Positions 56,472 through 64,000 of a stretch of 64,000 nt of DNA are shown here, piece after piece. The notes beneath the pieces were generated by a model, which saw only the letters and a program-made list of their open reading frames with translations, did no database searches and had not been told where the DNA came from. Each line of letters begins with the position of its first letter. Positions within the stretch are counted from its first letter, which is position 1. Source of the DNA: Ignavibacteriales bacterium (GTDB lineage: Bacteria > Bacteroidota > Ignavibacteria > Ignavibacteriales > SURF-24). A program made the translations under genes and the position numbers. The stretch is taken from NCBI GenBank assembly GCA_003599415.1, contig QZKB01000146.1, forward strand, positions 16,790-80,789, read 5' to 3'.

Positions 56472-57773
56472 TTACTTTTTTATGAATTGCTCTACCAAGT
56501 GATTAAGATATTTTTCCAGTATGGTATAACCGTCACCGGTAGTATTGTTACGGTCTTCCGGATCATGCGGATTAAGATTGTTTTGTTTTTCCCATTCATC
56601 AGGCATACCATCATGATCAGAATCTGCAGGCGCCACAGTAGAATTTAATTGAGGATAACCTCCAACCTCTGCCTGAGAATTAATTATGCCGTTACCAATA
56701 ATTTCTTTTCCATCTTTTACCTGAAGAATAATTCGGTTATCTACTTCATCCCTTTTAGGAAAAACAACACCGGCAAAATTTAAAACATCATTATAAGCTT
56801 CTTCCGGTGTTTGAGTAAGAACATTCTCCTCTCCAAATGGCATATCAGATTTATTATTTTCTGATTTTGAATCTACTCCCATCCAGTTATTTTTGGTAAT
56901 CACCGGGTTGCTTTCAACATAATTATCTTTAACAAACCACTTCCCTTTTGTATCAAATGGTGTAAGAATAATATCTTTATGCTTAGATGCCGGACCAGGT
57001 TTGTAATAATTGGCAACAACATTCTGTTTACCTTTCTCGCCACCATACACACTATAAATTTCCCAGTTAAAGATTACGTTGTTCCTGAAATCAACGAGTT
57101 CTGTATTTTGAGAAGTAGCTGTTCTGGCACCATTGAATCTTGGGTTGCGGCTTGAGTTATCTGCAAACAAGTTGTGGTGAAAACTCGCATTTACACCGCC
57201 CCATATTCCGCCGTATCCATGTGCTCCTTTATGATGATAGGAATTATTTAGTGCTTCGGAAATCAAACACCATTGCATAGTAAAATTTTCATTATCATAA
57301 AAAGAAGCGTTTTCATCAATTCCCCAGCTTGCGGTACAATGATCAATAATAATGTTTTTACAATTCATTGCACCAAACGAGTCGTCTTCATTTTTCGTCT
57401 CATCGCCTAAACGGAAACGGACGAAACGAATAATAACATTATCTGCACTAATTGTCGTTTTGTAATTCTTAATACAGATGCCATCTCCAGGAGCTGTTTG
57501 TCCGGCAATTGTTAAGTCGCCGTTGTTAATTGCAAGATCTGATTTTAATGATATTGTTCCCGATACCTTAAACACGATAGTTCGCGGACCTTTCTTTTTT
57601 ATTGCTGCTCTAAGGCTGCCGGGGCCTGCATCATTAAGATTTGTAACTTCAATTACTTTTCCGCCGCGGCCGCCGGTTGTAAATCGGCCGTAACCTTCTG
57701 CACCGGGGAAAGACAGAGCCTGCGAAAGTATTATCACCGGAAATAAAACTAATGATAAAAAAGACTTAATCAT
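56472..57773 (-). CDS. PL1-family pectate lyase
   Basis: The protein has 433 residues, with a signal peptide (1-18) followed by a beta-helix of the Bacteroidota PL1 type: FPGAEGYGRFTTGGRGGKV, TNLNDAGPGSLRAAI, NVIIRFVRFRLGD, IDHCTASWGIDE, SSRNPRFNGAR. The Arg in the last motif is the probable catalytic base. The C-terminus has a Ca-binding-like segment (DSDHDGMPDEWE) but no T9SS tail, so it is probably periplasmic. Its ATG overlaps the uxaC stop by one base (TAATG), a sign of translational coupling. Confidence 0.93.
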   Translation of the reverse strand: MIKSFLSLVLFPVIILSQALSFPGAEGYGRFTTGGRGGKVIEVTNLNDAGPGSLRAAIKKKGPRTIVFKVSGTISLKSDLAINNGDLTIAGQTAPGDGICIKNYKTTISADNVIIRFVRFRLGDETKNEDDSFGAMNCKNIIIDHCTASWGIDENASFYDNENFTMQWCLISEALNNSYHHKGAHGYGGIWGGVNASFHHNLFADNSSRNPRFNGARTATSQNTELVDFRNNVIFNWEIYSVYGGEKGKQNVVANYYKPGPASKHKDIILTPFDTKGKWFVKDNYVESNPVITKNNWMGVDSKSENNKSDMPFGEENVLTQTPEEAYNDVLNFAGVVFPKRDEVDNRIILQVKDGKEIIGNGIINSQAEVGGYPQLNSTVAPADSDHDGMPDEWEKQNNLNPHDPEDRNNTTGDGYTILEKYLNHLVEQFIKK

Positions 57774-59179
57774 TAAAAAGCAAAATAGTTTTTGGCGTTA
57801 TAATAGCAAATATTATTTACCATTTCTTCAAGCATAGAATCATCATCCGGAATTAATCCGTTTTCAACATCATCACCAAGTATACGGCAAAGTAATCTTC
57901 TGAAATATTCATGTCGTGAATATGAAAGAAAACATCTTGAATCAGTAAGCATACCGATAAAGCGGCTTAACAAACCAAGGTTTGAAAGTGCATTAATCTG
58001 TTTTTCCATTCCATCCAATTGATCCAGGAACCACCATGCACTACCGAACTGTAATTTACCGGGAATTGTACCATCCTGGAAATTACCGATCATTGTTGCA
58101 ATCAATTCATTGTCGGCCGGATTAAGATTATAAATGATTGTTCTGGCAAGTTTATTTTCATTGTCAAGTTTATCAAGATATTTAGAAAGCGGGCGGGCAA
58201 TTTCAAAATCACCAATTGAATCCCAGCCGGTATCAGGGCCTAATGTTCTGAACATTCTGGAATTGTTATTGCGTAGCGCTCCAAGATGTAATTGCTGCGT
58301 CCAGCCTTTTTCAAAATCCATCAGGCCAAATTCATACATCATTGCGGATTTGAATTTAAGCAGGTCGGTTGGATTCAGAGTTTCTTTCTTTAAAATTCTT
58401 GCAAATATTTTTTCTATCTCTGATGCAGTATAGTCTTCGGCGTAAGCGGTTTCCAGGCCGTGATCGGAAAGCCTGCAGCCATTAGCATGAAAATAATCAT
58501 GCCTGTTTTTCAGAGCAACTAAGTAATCAGAAAAGTTACTGATGTTAATATTAGAAGCTTCCTGTAATTTGTTCATCCACTGCAAAAACAATTCGGGATT
58601 TTCAACTGCCATTCCTTTATCAGGTCTCCAGGCAGGAAGTACCTTAACTGAAAATCCATCGTCTTTAATTTTTTTGTGATACTCAAGTGTATCGACAGGA
58701 TCATCAGTTGTGCATACTGTTTCAACATTAAAATGCTTTAACAAACCTCTTGTAGAAAAAATATCCTGTGATAAAAGTGAATTACATTTATCATAAATTT
58801 CTTTAGCAGTATCCTTGTTAAGTAGTTTATCAGAAATTCCAAAAGGGTTTTTCAATTCAAGATGAGTCCAGTGGTATAATGGGTTTCGCAGTGTATTCGA
58901 AACCGTTTCTGCCCAGGCTAAAAACTTTTCCCAATCCGATGCATTGCCGGTACAATACTTTTCATCAATTCCATTAGTACGCATTGCACGCCATTTATAA
59001 TGGTCACCGTTCAGCCAGATTTTTGTAATTGTTTCGAAGTTTATATTGTCTGCAATTTCCTTAACTGGAAGATGACAATGGTAATCAATTATAGGAAGCT
59101 GCTTAGCAACATTATGATATAAGTCCTGTGCTTTTTTATTTTTCAATAAAAAATTATCGCTCATAAAATTATTATTCAT
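57773..59179 (-). CDS. uxaC: Uronate isomerase
   Basis: This 468-residue protein has the size of UxaC and begins with the amidohydrolase-type metal motif IIDYHCHLPVKEIA. Further on are LNGDHYKWRAMRTNG, TDDPVDTLEYH, SDHGLETAY, GWTQQLHLGALRN and LTDSRCFLSYSRHEYFRR, all typical of the family. It converts D-galacturonate to D-tagaturonate and D-glucuronate to D-fructuronate in the cytosol. The first product is the substrate of the epimerase UxaE in the other operon. The gene follows the ExuT-type transporter and overlaps PL1 by one base. Confidence 0.97.
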   Translation of the reverse strand: MNNNFMSDNFLLKNKKAQDLYHNVAKQLPIIDYHCHLPVKEIADNINFETITKIWLNGDHYKWRAMRTNGIDEKYCTGNASDWEKFLAWAETVSNTLRNPLYHWTHLELKNPFGISDKLLNKDTAKEIYDKCNSLLSQDIFSTRGLLKHFNVETVCTTDDPVDTLEYHKKIKDDGFSVKVLPAWRPDKGMAVENPELFLQWMNKLQEASNINISNFSDYLVALKNRHDYFHANGCRLSDHGLETAYAEDYTASEIEKIFARILKKETLNPTDLLKFKSAMMYEFGLMDFEKGWTQQLHLGALRNNNSRMFRTLGPDTGWDSIGDFEIARPLSKYLDKLDNENKLARTIIYNLNPADNELIATMIGNFQDGTIPGKLQFGSAWWFLDQLDGMEKQINALSNLGLLSRFIGMLTDSRCFLSYSRHEYFRRLLCRILGDDVENGLIPDDDSMLEEMVNNICYYNAKNYFAF

Positions 59180-59207
59180 ATTTCCAACCAGGATGATTTA
59201 ATTAAAA

Positions 59208-60647
59208 TTATAACTCAATTGGTTTATATTTTGGCACCAGTGATTTCATTACAACCCAACCGATAAGATAAGCTACGGCACAGATTGAGAATATAATGAA
59301 GTAACCTGATTTGATTCCTTCGAAACCCATGATTTTTAAGTTGGTCATTTCCGCATAATCAAAAAGAACGCCTGAACCCTTATTAATAAGATAAGATCCG
59401 ATTCCGCCTGCCATTCCTCCAATACCTGTTACAGTGGCGATTGCAGATCGTGGAAACATATCACCAACTGTTGAGAAAATATTTGCGGACCATGATTGAT
59501 GAGCAGCTCCCGCAATACCGATAATTATAATCGGAAACCAGTAAGAGATATCACCGAGTGTCTGAGCTAAAAGAGCAAGTAACGGGAAGAATGCAAAAAT
59601 CAACATTGAACGCATACGACCGGCATAAGGATTCATTCCTTTCTTTGTAACAAAATAAGATGGCAGCCATCCGCCAATGATTGATAAAAGAGTGATCGCA
59701 TATAAAACGAACAATAAAACTTTTGCAGTTGTTGTATCGGAAGTAAGTCCATATACAGAACTTAAATAAGCCGGAGTCCAGAATAAATAAAACCACCAAA
59801 CGCCGTCGGTCATAAATTTACCGAATGCAAATGCCCATGTTTGTTTGTATTTAAAACATTCTATAAAGGAAAGCTTTCTAACCGGTTTTCCGTTGCCGTC
59901 TGTTTTATGATGATCATTATCCTGCTGGATATATTCTAATTCAATATTATTCACACGATTGTTTTTTTCCGGTTTATCATAAAGGAATACCCAAAAGCCC
60001 ATCCATACAAAACCGCTTGCGCCTATTATTATAAAAGCCATTTCCCAGCCCATATTCACAGCAATTACGGGAATTGTAAGTGGAGCAACAAGAGCACCAA
60101 CTGTTGCACCGGCATTAAAAATACTTGTAGCATACGCACGATCTTTCTTCGGAAAATATTCAGCTGTAGCTTTAATTGATGCAGGAAAATTTCCGGCTTC
60201 ACCTAGCGCAAGTATTAACCTGGCAAAAACAAACAATGCAACGCTTACGTTTACAATCATTGCGATATCATCAACAGTATTAATAATTTCCCGCGCTTGT
60301 AAAAATCCCACAAACCAATTGCCTGTTATTATTCCTGATGTTGCAATACCACAAAAGGCATGGAGACAAGCTCCTATTGACCATACTCCAATAGCCCACA
60401 GGAATCCTTTCTTCGTATCCATCCAATCAACAAAGCGGCCGGCAAACAACATTCCTACCGCGTAGAAAATTGAGAATAAAGAAGTAATGTTTCCATAATC
60501 ATTGTTCGTCCAATGAAATTCAGGTGCAATGAAATCTTTCCAGGTTAGTGATAGAACCTGCCGGTCCATATAATTAATTGTTACGCCAAAGAATAACAAT
60601 GTACAAATCACCCATCGGTAATTACTGATTTTTTGTGTTTTATTCAT
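59208..60647 (-). CDS. exuT: MFS hexuronate transporter (ExuT-type)
   Basis: The protein has 479 residues with about 12 membrane segments. The family's first-helix signature INYMDRQVLSLTW is present, and GEAGNFPASIKATAEYFPKK follows, as in the ACS/phthalate-permease branch that includes ExuT. It would import D-galacturonate or D-glucuronate with protons across the inner membrane. It overlaps the preceding DUF4861 gene by eight bases, and uxaC follows. Aldonate or short-oligomer transport is an alternative, but the uxaC neighbour favours uronates. Confidence 0.92.
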   Translation of the reverse strand: MNKTQKISNYRWVICTLLFFGVTINYMDRQVLSLTWKDFIAPEFHWTNNDYGNITSLFSIFYAVGMLFAGRFVDWMDTKKGFLWAIGVWSIGACLHAFCGIATSGIITGNWFVGFLQAREIINTVDDIAMIVNVSVALFVFARLILALGEAGNFPASIKATAEYFPKKDRAYATSIFNAGATVGALVAPLTIPVIAVNMGWEMAFIIIGASGFVWMGFWVFLYDKPEKNNRVNNIELEYIQQDNDHHKTDGNGKPVRKLSFIECFKYKQTWAFAFGKFMTDGVWWFYLFWTPAYLSSVYGLTSDTTTAKVLLFVLYAITLLSIIGGWLPSYFVTKKGMNPYAGRMRSMLIFAFFPLLALLAQTLGDISYWFPIIIIGIAGAAHQSWSANIFSTVGDMFPRSAIATVTGIGGMAGGIGSYLINKGSGVLFDYAEMTNLKIMGFEGIKSGYFIIFSICAVAYLIGWVVMKSLVPKYKPIEL

Positions 60648-61887
60648 AAGAAATTTGTAATGGATTATTTAATTTATTTAGAACTTCAGTTAAGTACTTT
60701 TCAAATTCAGTGATGTTTTTAATTCCAGTAGGTTCCTGTTCCCATGTAGCGCAGAAGTAATAAGTAACTTCATTATCATATGATTTTAGTACAACAGTTT
60801 CATTAACACTATCCTCATCAACTTTTTGTGCAGCAATCGTTTTGTAAAAGAGAGCAGTTCCAAGGTTATCTTTTGCAAGGGATTGTTTTCCGTAAACACC
60901 AATATACTGCCATTCACTGTTTTCTTTATTTGACCAGATTGTCTTTGTATCTGAATGTCTTGCTAATCCGGTTACAATGTTTTCAAATTTTCTTTTAGCT
61001 GAAATATTCACTTTTGACATTCTGCTTCCGGCAGTTATTGAAATTGCTGCTTTAAAATCATTTTTGCTTTTATCAACATCAACACCGTAATAATTTATTT
61101 CAAATCCGGAAAAAATATTTCCGTCATCTGTTATATTACAAGTTGTGCTGTCAGTCTTTGAAAACACATTTATCTTTTCACCATCAAATATAGCAAACGA
61201 AGCTAAACCAAAAGTATTCGCAACCTTATAAATGTCCATACCCCAGTCCTGCATATTCTGATAAGATTCTTTGCCGGGGATATAATCATATAATCCAACA
61301 TTATCTAAAACAATTTCATTTTTAATTTTTCCAAAGATATCTATTTTATTTCTGCTATCCAGATACAAGCGATAAGCAACTTTATCCGATTCCCATCCAA
61401 TACCTTCATATTGGTAAAATCCGTTCTGAGGTTTATGAAATCCAGGAATTTTTGTGAATCCTTTAGTGATAAATTCTCCACCAAAAACAAGACCATCTTT
61501 CAATTCAAAATTATCTCTTTCGGCTAAATGACAATTCGTTTTTTTCAAATTACTTCCAGCACCAATATCATCAGATGAAATAATGTATTCTTTTTCCAGG
61601 TTTTCAAATGAATTATCATAGACGAGTAAATAACTTTCAGTGTTTAAATAATTTGGAACAATCTGCCAGGGTATATAATTGCCATCCTTATCCTTAATTG
61701 AGAAAGATTTCTGAGGGTTGACTTTTGTCTCATCACAGAAAGTTTTGAGTGGAATTTCAACTATAGTACTTTCCAGAGTATATGGATAGTTTTTCTTTAC
61801 AATGATTTTATTCTTTTGCCCCAATACATTTGAGGTAAAAGAATAAAGACAAAGAATCAGGCAAATGAATTTTATAAAGTTTGACAT
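60640..61887 (-). CDS. DUF4861-like secreted protein
   Basis: The 415-residue protein has a signal peptide (1-23) and a beta-sandwich-like sequence with IPGFHKPQNGFYQYEGIGWESDK-VAYRLYLDSR and WGMDIYKVANTFGL, which I associate with DUF4861. Members are common in pectin and other uronan loci, but I know no firmly established activity. It is the first gene of the operon with exuT, uxaC, PL1, PL9 and GH28. A role in processing pectic side groups or oligomers in the periplasm is likely. It shares eight bases with exuT, so the two are translated together. Confidence 0.78.
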   Translation of the reverse strand: MSNFIKFICLILCLYSFTSNVLGQKNKIIVKKNYPYTLESTIVEIPLKTFCDETKVNPQKSFSIKDKDGNYIPWQIVPNYLNTESYLLVYDNSFENLEKEYIISSDDIGAGSNLKKTNCHLAERDNFELKDGLVFGGEFITKGFTKIPGFHKPQNGFYQYEGIGWESDKVAYRLYLDSRNKIDIFGKIKNEIVLDNVGLYDYIPGKESYQNMQDWGMDIYKVANTFGLASFAIFDGEKINVFSKTDSTTCNITDDGNIFSGFEINYYGVDVDKSKNDFKAAISITAGSRMSKVNISAKRKFENIVTGLARHSDTKTIWSNKENSEWQYIGVYGKQSLAKDNLGTALFYKTIAAQKVDEDSVNETVVLKSYDNEVTYYFCATWEQEPTGIKNITEFEKYLTEVLNKLNNPLQISYE

Positions 61888-61933
61888 ATTGGATATAATT
61901 AGATTTGTTTAAAGCTCCGCCAGGAAAATCACA

Positions 61934-62005
61934 GATAACTTTACCGATTAAGTTATCAATAAATTTATCGATGACTAATTTAAGGAAAGAGGACATTTCT
62001 GTCAA
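61934..62005 (-). promoter_or_regulatory. Promoter of the DUF4861-exuT-uxaC-lyase operon with operator-like palindromes
   Basis: On the minus strand TTGACA (62005-62000) is followed after 17 bases by TAAATT (61982-61977). The predicted start of transcription falls inside an 18-base near-perfect palindrome ATCAATAAATTTATCGAT (61955-61972, one mismatched pair). Just after it lies GATAACTT-N8-AAGTTATC (61934-61957). This is the layout of a repressed promoter. The LacI-type regulator at 26885-27922 is the only repressor gene in the window and is a candidate to bind here. Confidence 0.7.
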
Positions 62006-62128
62006 GAATTATTTTGGAAGGGTAGAAAAAAGTTATGTCTTCATAGAAACATCAGGTTAAAACATCTGACTGAATTGATATTTCAAGAGGCTTTAATAAA
62101 ATCCTGATTAAAAATTACCATATATAGT

Positions 62129-62157
62129 TTGACAATTAATTGAGTTTATCTTAGAAT
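62129..62157 (+). promoter_or_regulatory. Sigma70-type promoter of the btpA-like gene
   Basis: TTGACA (62129-62134), a 17-base spacer and TAGAAT (62152-62157) form a near-consensus promoter 33 bases before the start codon. The transcribed leader would be only about 25 bases, with no clear ribosome-binding site. Confidence 0.75.
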
Positions 62158-62189
62158 TGCCATCAAAACAAATCAAAAATGAGTAAAAA

Positions 62190-62975
62190 ATGAATCTCTT
62201 AAAACTTCACAAACCCATTATCGGGATGATTCATATTGATGCTTTACCCGGTACACCTAAATTTAAAAATGATATTCGCGCAATTATAAACAAAGCCAAA
62301 GAGGAAGCTTCACTTTATAAATCATTGGATATACCGGTTTTAATGATTGAGAACATGCACGATGTTCCTTATTTAAATCGTAATGTTGGTCCGGAAGTTA
62401 TTTCTCTTATGAGCATTATTCTTTATGAAATTAAACAGTCATTTGATCTTCCGGCAGGGATTCAAATTCTTGCCGGAGCAAATAAAGATGCATTGGCGGC
62501 AGCAAAATCTGCCGGGGCAGATTTTATAAGAGCAGAAGGATTTGTTTTTGCACATGTTGCAGACGAAGGTATTTTTACCTCAGATGCCGGAGAACTATTA
62601 CGTTATAGAAAATATATTAATGCGGATGACATTTTAGTTTTTACAGACATTAAAAAGAAACATAGTTCGCATTCCATAACTGCAGATACAGATATTCTTG
62701 AAACGGCAAAAGCAGCAGAGTTCTTTTTAAGTGATGCAGTTATAATAACCGGAGCAAGCACAGGAACGAAACCATCTCTTGAAGAAATAAAACTTGTTAA
62801 ACCAGAAATTAATATTCCCGTAATTGCCGGCTCAGGTATAACGGAAGAAAATGTAAACGAATATAATGATATTTGTGATGGGCTGATCATAGGTTCGTAC
62901 TTTAAGAAAGAAGGAAAATGGTTTAATCCAATTGATCCTGAAAGAGTTGAAAAATTATTAAAGAAGATTAAATAA
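62190..62975 (+). CDS. BtpA/SgcQ-family protein
   Basis: The 261-residue TIM-barrel protein of the BtpA family starts with KPIIGMIHIDALPGTP and contains MIENMHDVPYLNRNVGPEV, AGIQILAGANKDALAAA, ADFIRAEGFVFAHVADEG and IPVIAGSGITEENV. BtpA was linked to photosystem I stability in cyanobacteria, while SgcQ-like members sit in sugar operons. Their reaction is not settled, and a phosphosugar-binding fold is likely. It is transcribed away from the pectin operon from its own promoter. I see no direct link to the pectin genes except position. Confidence 0.92.
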   Translation: MNLLKLHKPIIGMIHIDALPGTPKFKNDIRAIINKAKEEASLYKSLDIPVLMIENMHDVPYLNRNVGPEVISLMSIILYEIKQSFDLPAGIQILAGANKDALAAAKSAGADFIRAEGFVFAHVADEGIFTSDAGELLRYRKYINADDILVFTDIKKKHSSHSITADTDILETAKAAEFFLSDAVIITGASTGTKPSLEEIKLVKPEINIPVIAGSGITEENVNEYNDICDGLIIGSYFKKEGKWFNPIDPERVEKLLKKIK

Positions 62976-62985
62976 GTTGCTTCTC

Positions 62986-63981
62986 TTAACCCTGCAATAA
63001 ATTAAGTTTCCAGATGTCTTTTTGATTCATACGAAGAATTGGCGATATAGCAATAATACCCGTTTTGCCGATATTTTTTTGAAGGTATTTCAGTTCATCA
63101 AGCTTTTGTTTTAACTCTTCATCCTTTGACAATGAAAATCCGCTTTCAGATAAAAGCAGATTACTTTTTGCACGTAACGATAATTCAAGATATAAACGAA
63201 TATAGCAGATCATATCAAAAATAATTTCAGCCGGAAAGCGATTCTTAATTGAAATTATATAATTACCGCTTTTCGTCTTTGAGAATTGACCGCTTTTAAT
63301 CATATTCAACAAACGAAGCTCAGTATCAAATTCAATTTCAAGCCACTTTCTTAATGATTTTTCATTCTGTTCAAAAATTAATATTACAACAAATGGAACG
63401 CTTACAAATATTACCAGCGTTGAGATTAGCGGTGATACAATAAACTGATTGTATATTGAATGAATAACCATTGCCAGGAATATTCCCGGCAAAAACATTT
63501 TTAGTTTCAAAACATCTTTTTGACTGAAAATATTAATAGAAATAATTGTGAATATCGAAGTACAGCTTCCATGCATTAATGCAGTACCAAAACCGCGTGC
63601 AATCCAAAGTGTAAGATTACTGCTTTCAAGATTGTTTAAGTAATAGATATTCTCCACAATCGAAAACCCGGCACCAACAGCAAAACCAAGTATAGCACCA
63701 TCAATTAGAAAACCAATTTTGCCCCGGTAAATAATAAATATTACTAATGAAGCTTTTAATAATTCTTCAACAACCGGAGCCAGGAATCTTGAGTAGGAAA
63801 TAAAATCAATTTGTACAAGGTTATATAAAACGGTATTAATCACATAAGAAATTCCGGCACTAATCATTCCCCATATCAAACAGGTGAAAAGATCAAAATA
63901 CTTTACAAGTTTAAAGCTATCGAGATAGATTAAAAGCAGAAGAAAAAGAATAACGGGGAAAAAGCTTACTGCAATATTCAT
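62986..63981 (-). CDS. PrsW-family intramembrane metalloprotease
   Basis: The 331-residue protein has about eight hydrophobic segments in its first 200 residues. The PrsW motifs are present: APVVEELLKA (EExxK), GAGFSIVENIYYL (FxxxE), LMHGSCTSIF and MVIHSIYNQ (His motifs). A soluble C-terminal region of about 110 residues follows. Family members cleave membrane proteins such as anti-sigma factors, but the substrate here is unknown. The gene converges on btpA with a 10-base gap and has no terminator visible between the two. The start at 63981 is the only good ATG inside the window. Confidence 0.9.
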   Translation of the reverse strand: MNIAVSFFPVILFLLLLIYLDSFKLVKYFDLFTCLIWGMISAGISYVINTVLYNLVQIDFISYSRFLAPVVEELLKASLVIFIIYRGKIGFLIDGAILGFAVGAGFSIVENIYYLNNLESSNLTLWIARGFGTALMHGSCTSIFTIISINIFSQKDVLKLKMFLPGIFLAMVIHSIYNQFIVSPLISTLVIFVSVPFVVILIFEQNEKSLRKWLEIEFDTELRLLNMIKSGQFSKTKSGNYIISIKNRFPAEIIFDMICYIRLYLELSLRAKSNLLLSESGFSLSKDEELKQKLDELKYLQKNIGKTGIIAISPILRMNQKDIWKLNLLQG

Positions 63982-64000
63982 TATAAAAATATTTATAATA

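Larger units (their letters stand above)
61888..62189. other. Divergent intergenic region with two promoters
   Basis: This 302-base gap lies between the DUF4861 operon (minus) and the btpA-like gene (plus). It carries one good sigma70-type promoter in each direction and two palindromes on the minus side. No gene is supported in it, apart from a four-codon ATG-AGT-AAA-AAA-TGA at 62179-62193 overlapping the btpA start. Confidence 0.8.

Noticed and set aside
1..64000. CRISPR arrays, tRNA or rRNA genes, insertion sequences with transposase, SusD genes
   Set aside because: I read the intergenic regions and listed proteins for these and found none. All intergenic repeats are accounted for by hairpins, palindromes or in-gene duplications.

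Overview
The window looks like chromosome of a plant-polysaccharide-degrading bacterium of the Ignavibacteria / Bacteroidota-Chlorobi lineage. Base composition is AT-rich. Seven secreted proteins end in a type IX secretion (T9SS) sorting domain with the NYPNPFNP / GVYFYKL / KMxLxK pattern. There are three TonB-dependent receptors with carboxypeptidase-regulatory-like N-termini, and a hybrid two-component regulator of the Bacteroidota type. This assignment is inferred from protein signatures only. Almost every gene is on the minus strand; the exceptions are the hybrid regulator and a BtpA-family gene.

Left part (1-18.0 kb): a TonB receptor cut by the window edge; a divergent hybrid two-component regulator (two seven-bladed propellers, Y_Y_Y, kinase, receiver, AraC HTH); a GH31 alpha-xylosidase with PA14; a CotH-type T9SS protein carrying a 30-bp perfect palindrome inside its coding sequence; a secreted protein made of two near-identical domains; and a DUF5916/CBM9 outer-membrane protein. 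A 40-bp motif (36/40 identical) lies upstream of both the first TonB receptor and the tandem-domain gene, next to a -10 element in each case.

Middle part (18.1-27.9 kb): a compact minus-strand operon, lacI - pectinesterase - kduD - uxaE - kduI - SDR fructuronate reductase - PfkB kinase - larA-family epimerase - gnd. It holds the unsaturated-uronate branch (KduI, KduD) and a galacturonate branch using tagaturonate epimerase. No mannonate or altronate dehydratase is visible. Instead a LarA-type nickel-pincer enzyme, a PfkB kinase and a 6-phosphogluconate dehydrogenase follow. I propose an undescribed route: fructuronate -> mannonate -> gluconate -> 6-phosphogluconate -> ribulose-5-phosphate.

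Right-middle part (28-53.4 kb): a tandemly duplicated beta-helix T9SS protein, a TonB receptor, kdgK and kdgA (KDG -> KDPG -> pyruvate + glyceraldehyde-3-P), a long nested palindromic intergenic element, a GH105-DUF4350 fusion, a multidomain pectin methylesterase, two related secreted beta-rich proteins, and a TonB receptor / 739-aa surface protein / PorV-like barrel trio with no SusD gene.

Right part (53.5-61.9 kb): an operon DUF4861 - exuT-type MFS - uxaC - PL1 - PL9 - GH28, driven by a good sigma70-type promoter with two operator-like palindromes just downstream. At the far right are a BtpA-family gene (plus strand, with its own strong promoter) and a PrsW-family membrane protease.

Together the genes describe pectin use. 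Methylesterases, PL1, PL9 and GH28 act outside the cell or in the periplasm, TonB receptors and GH105 handle oligomers, ExuT imports uronates, and two cytosolic branches feed central metabolism.
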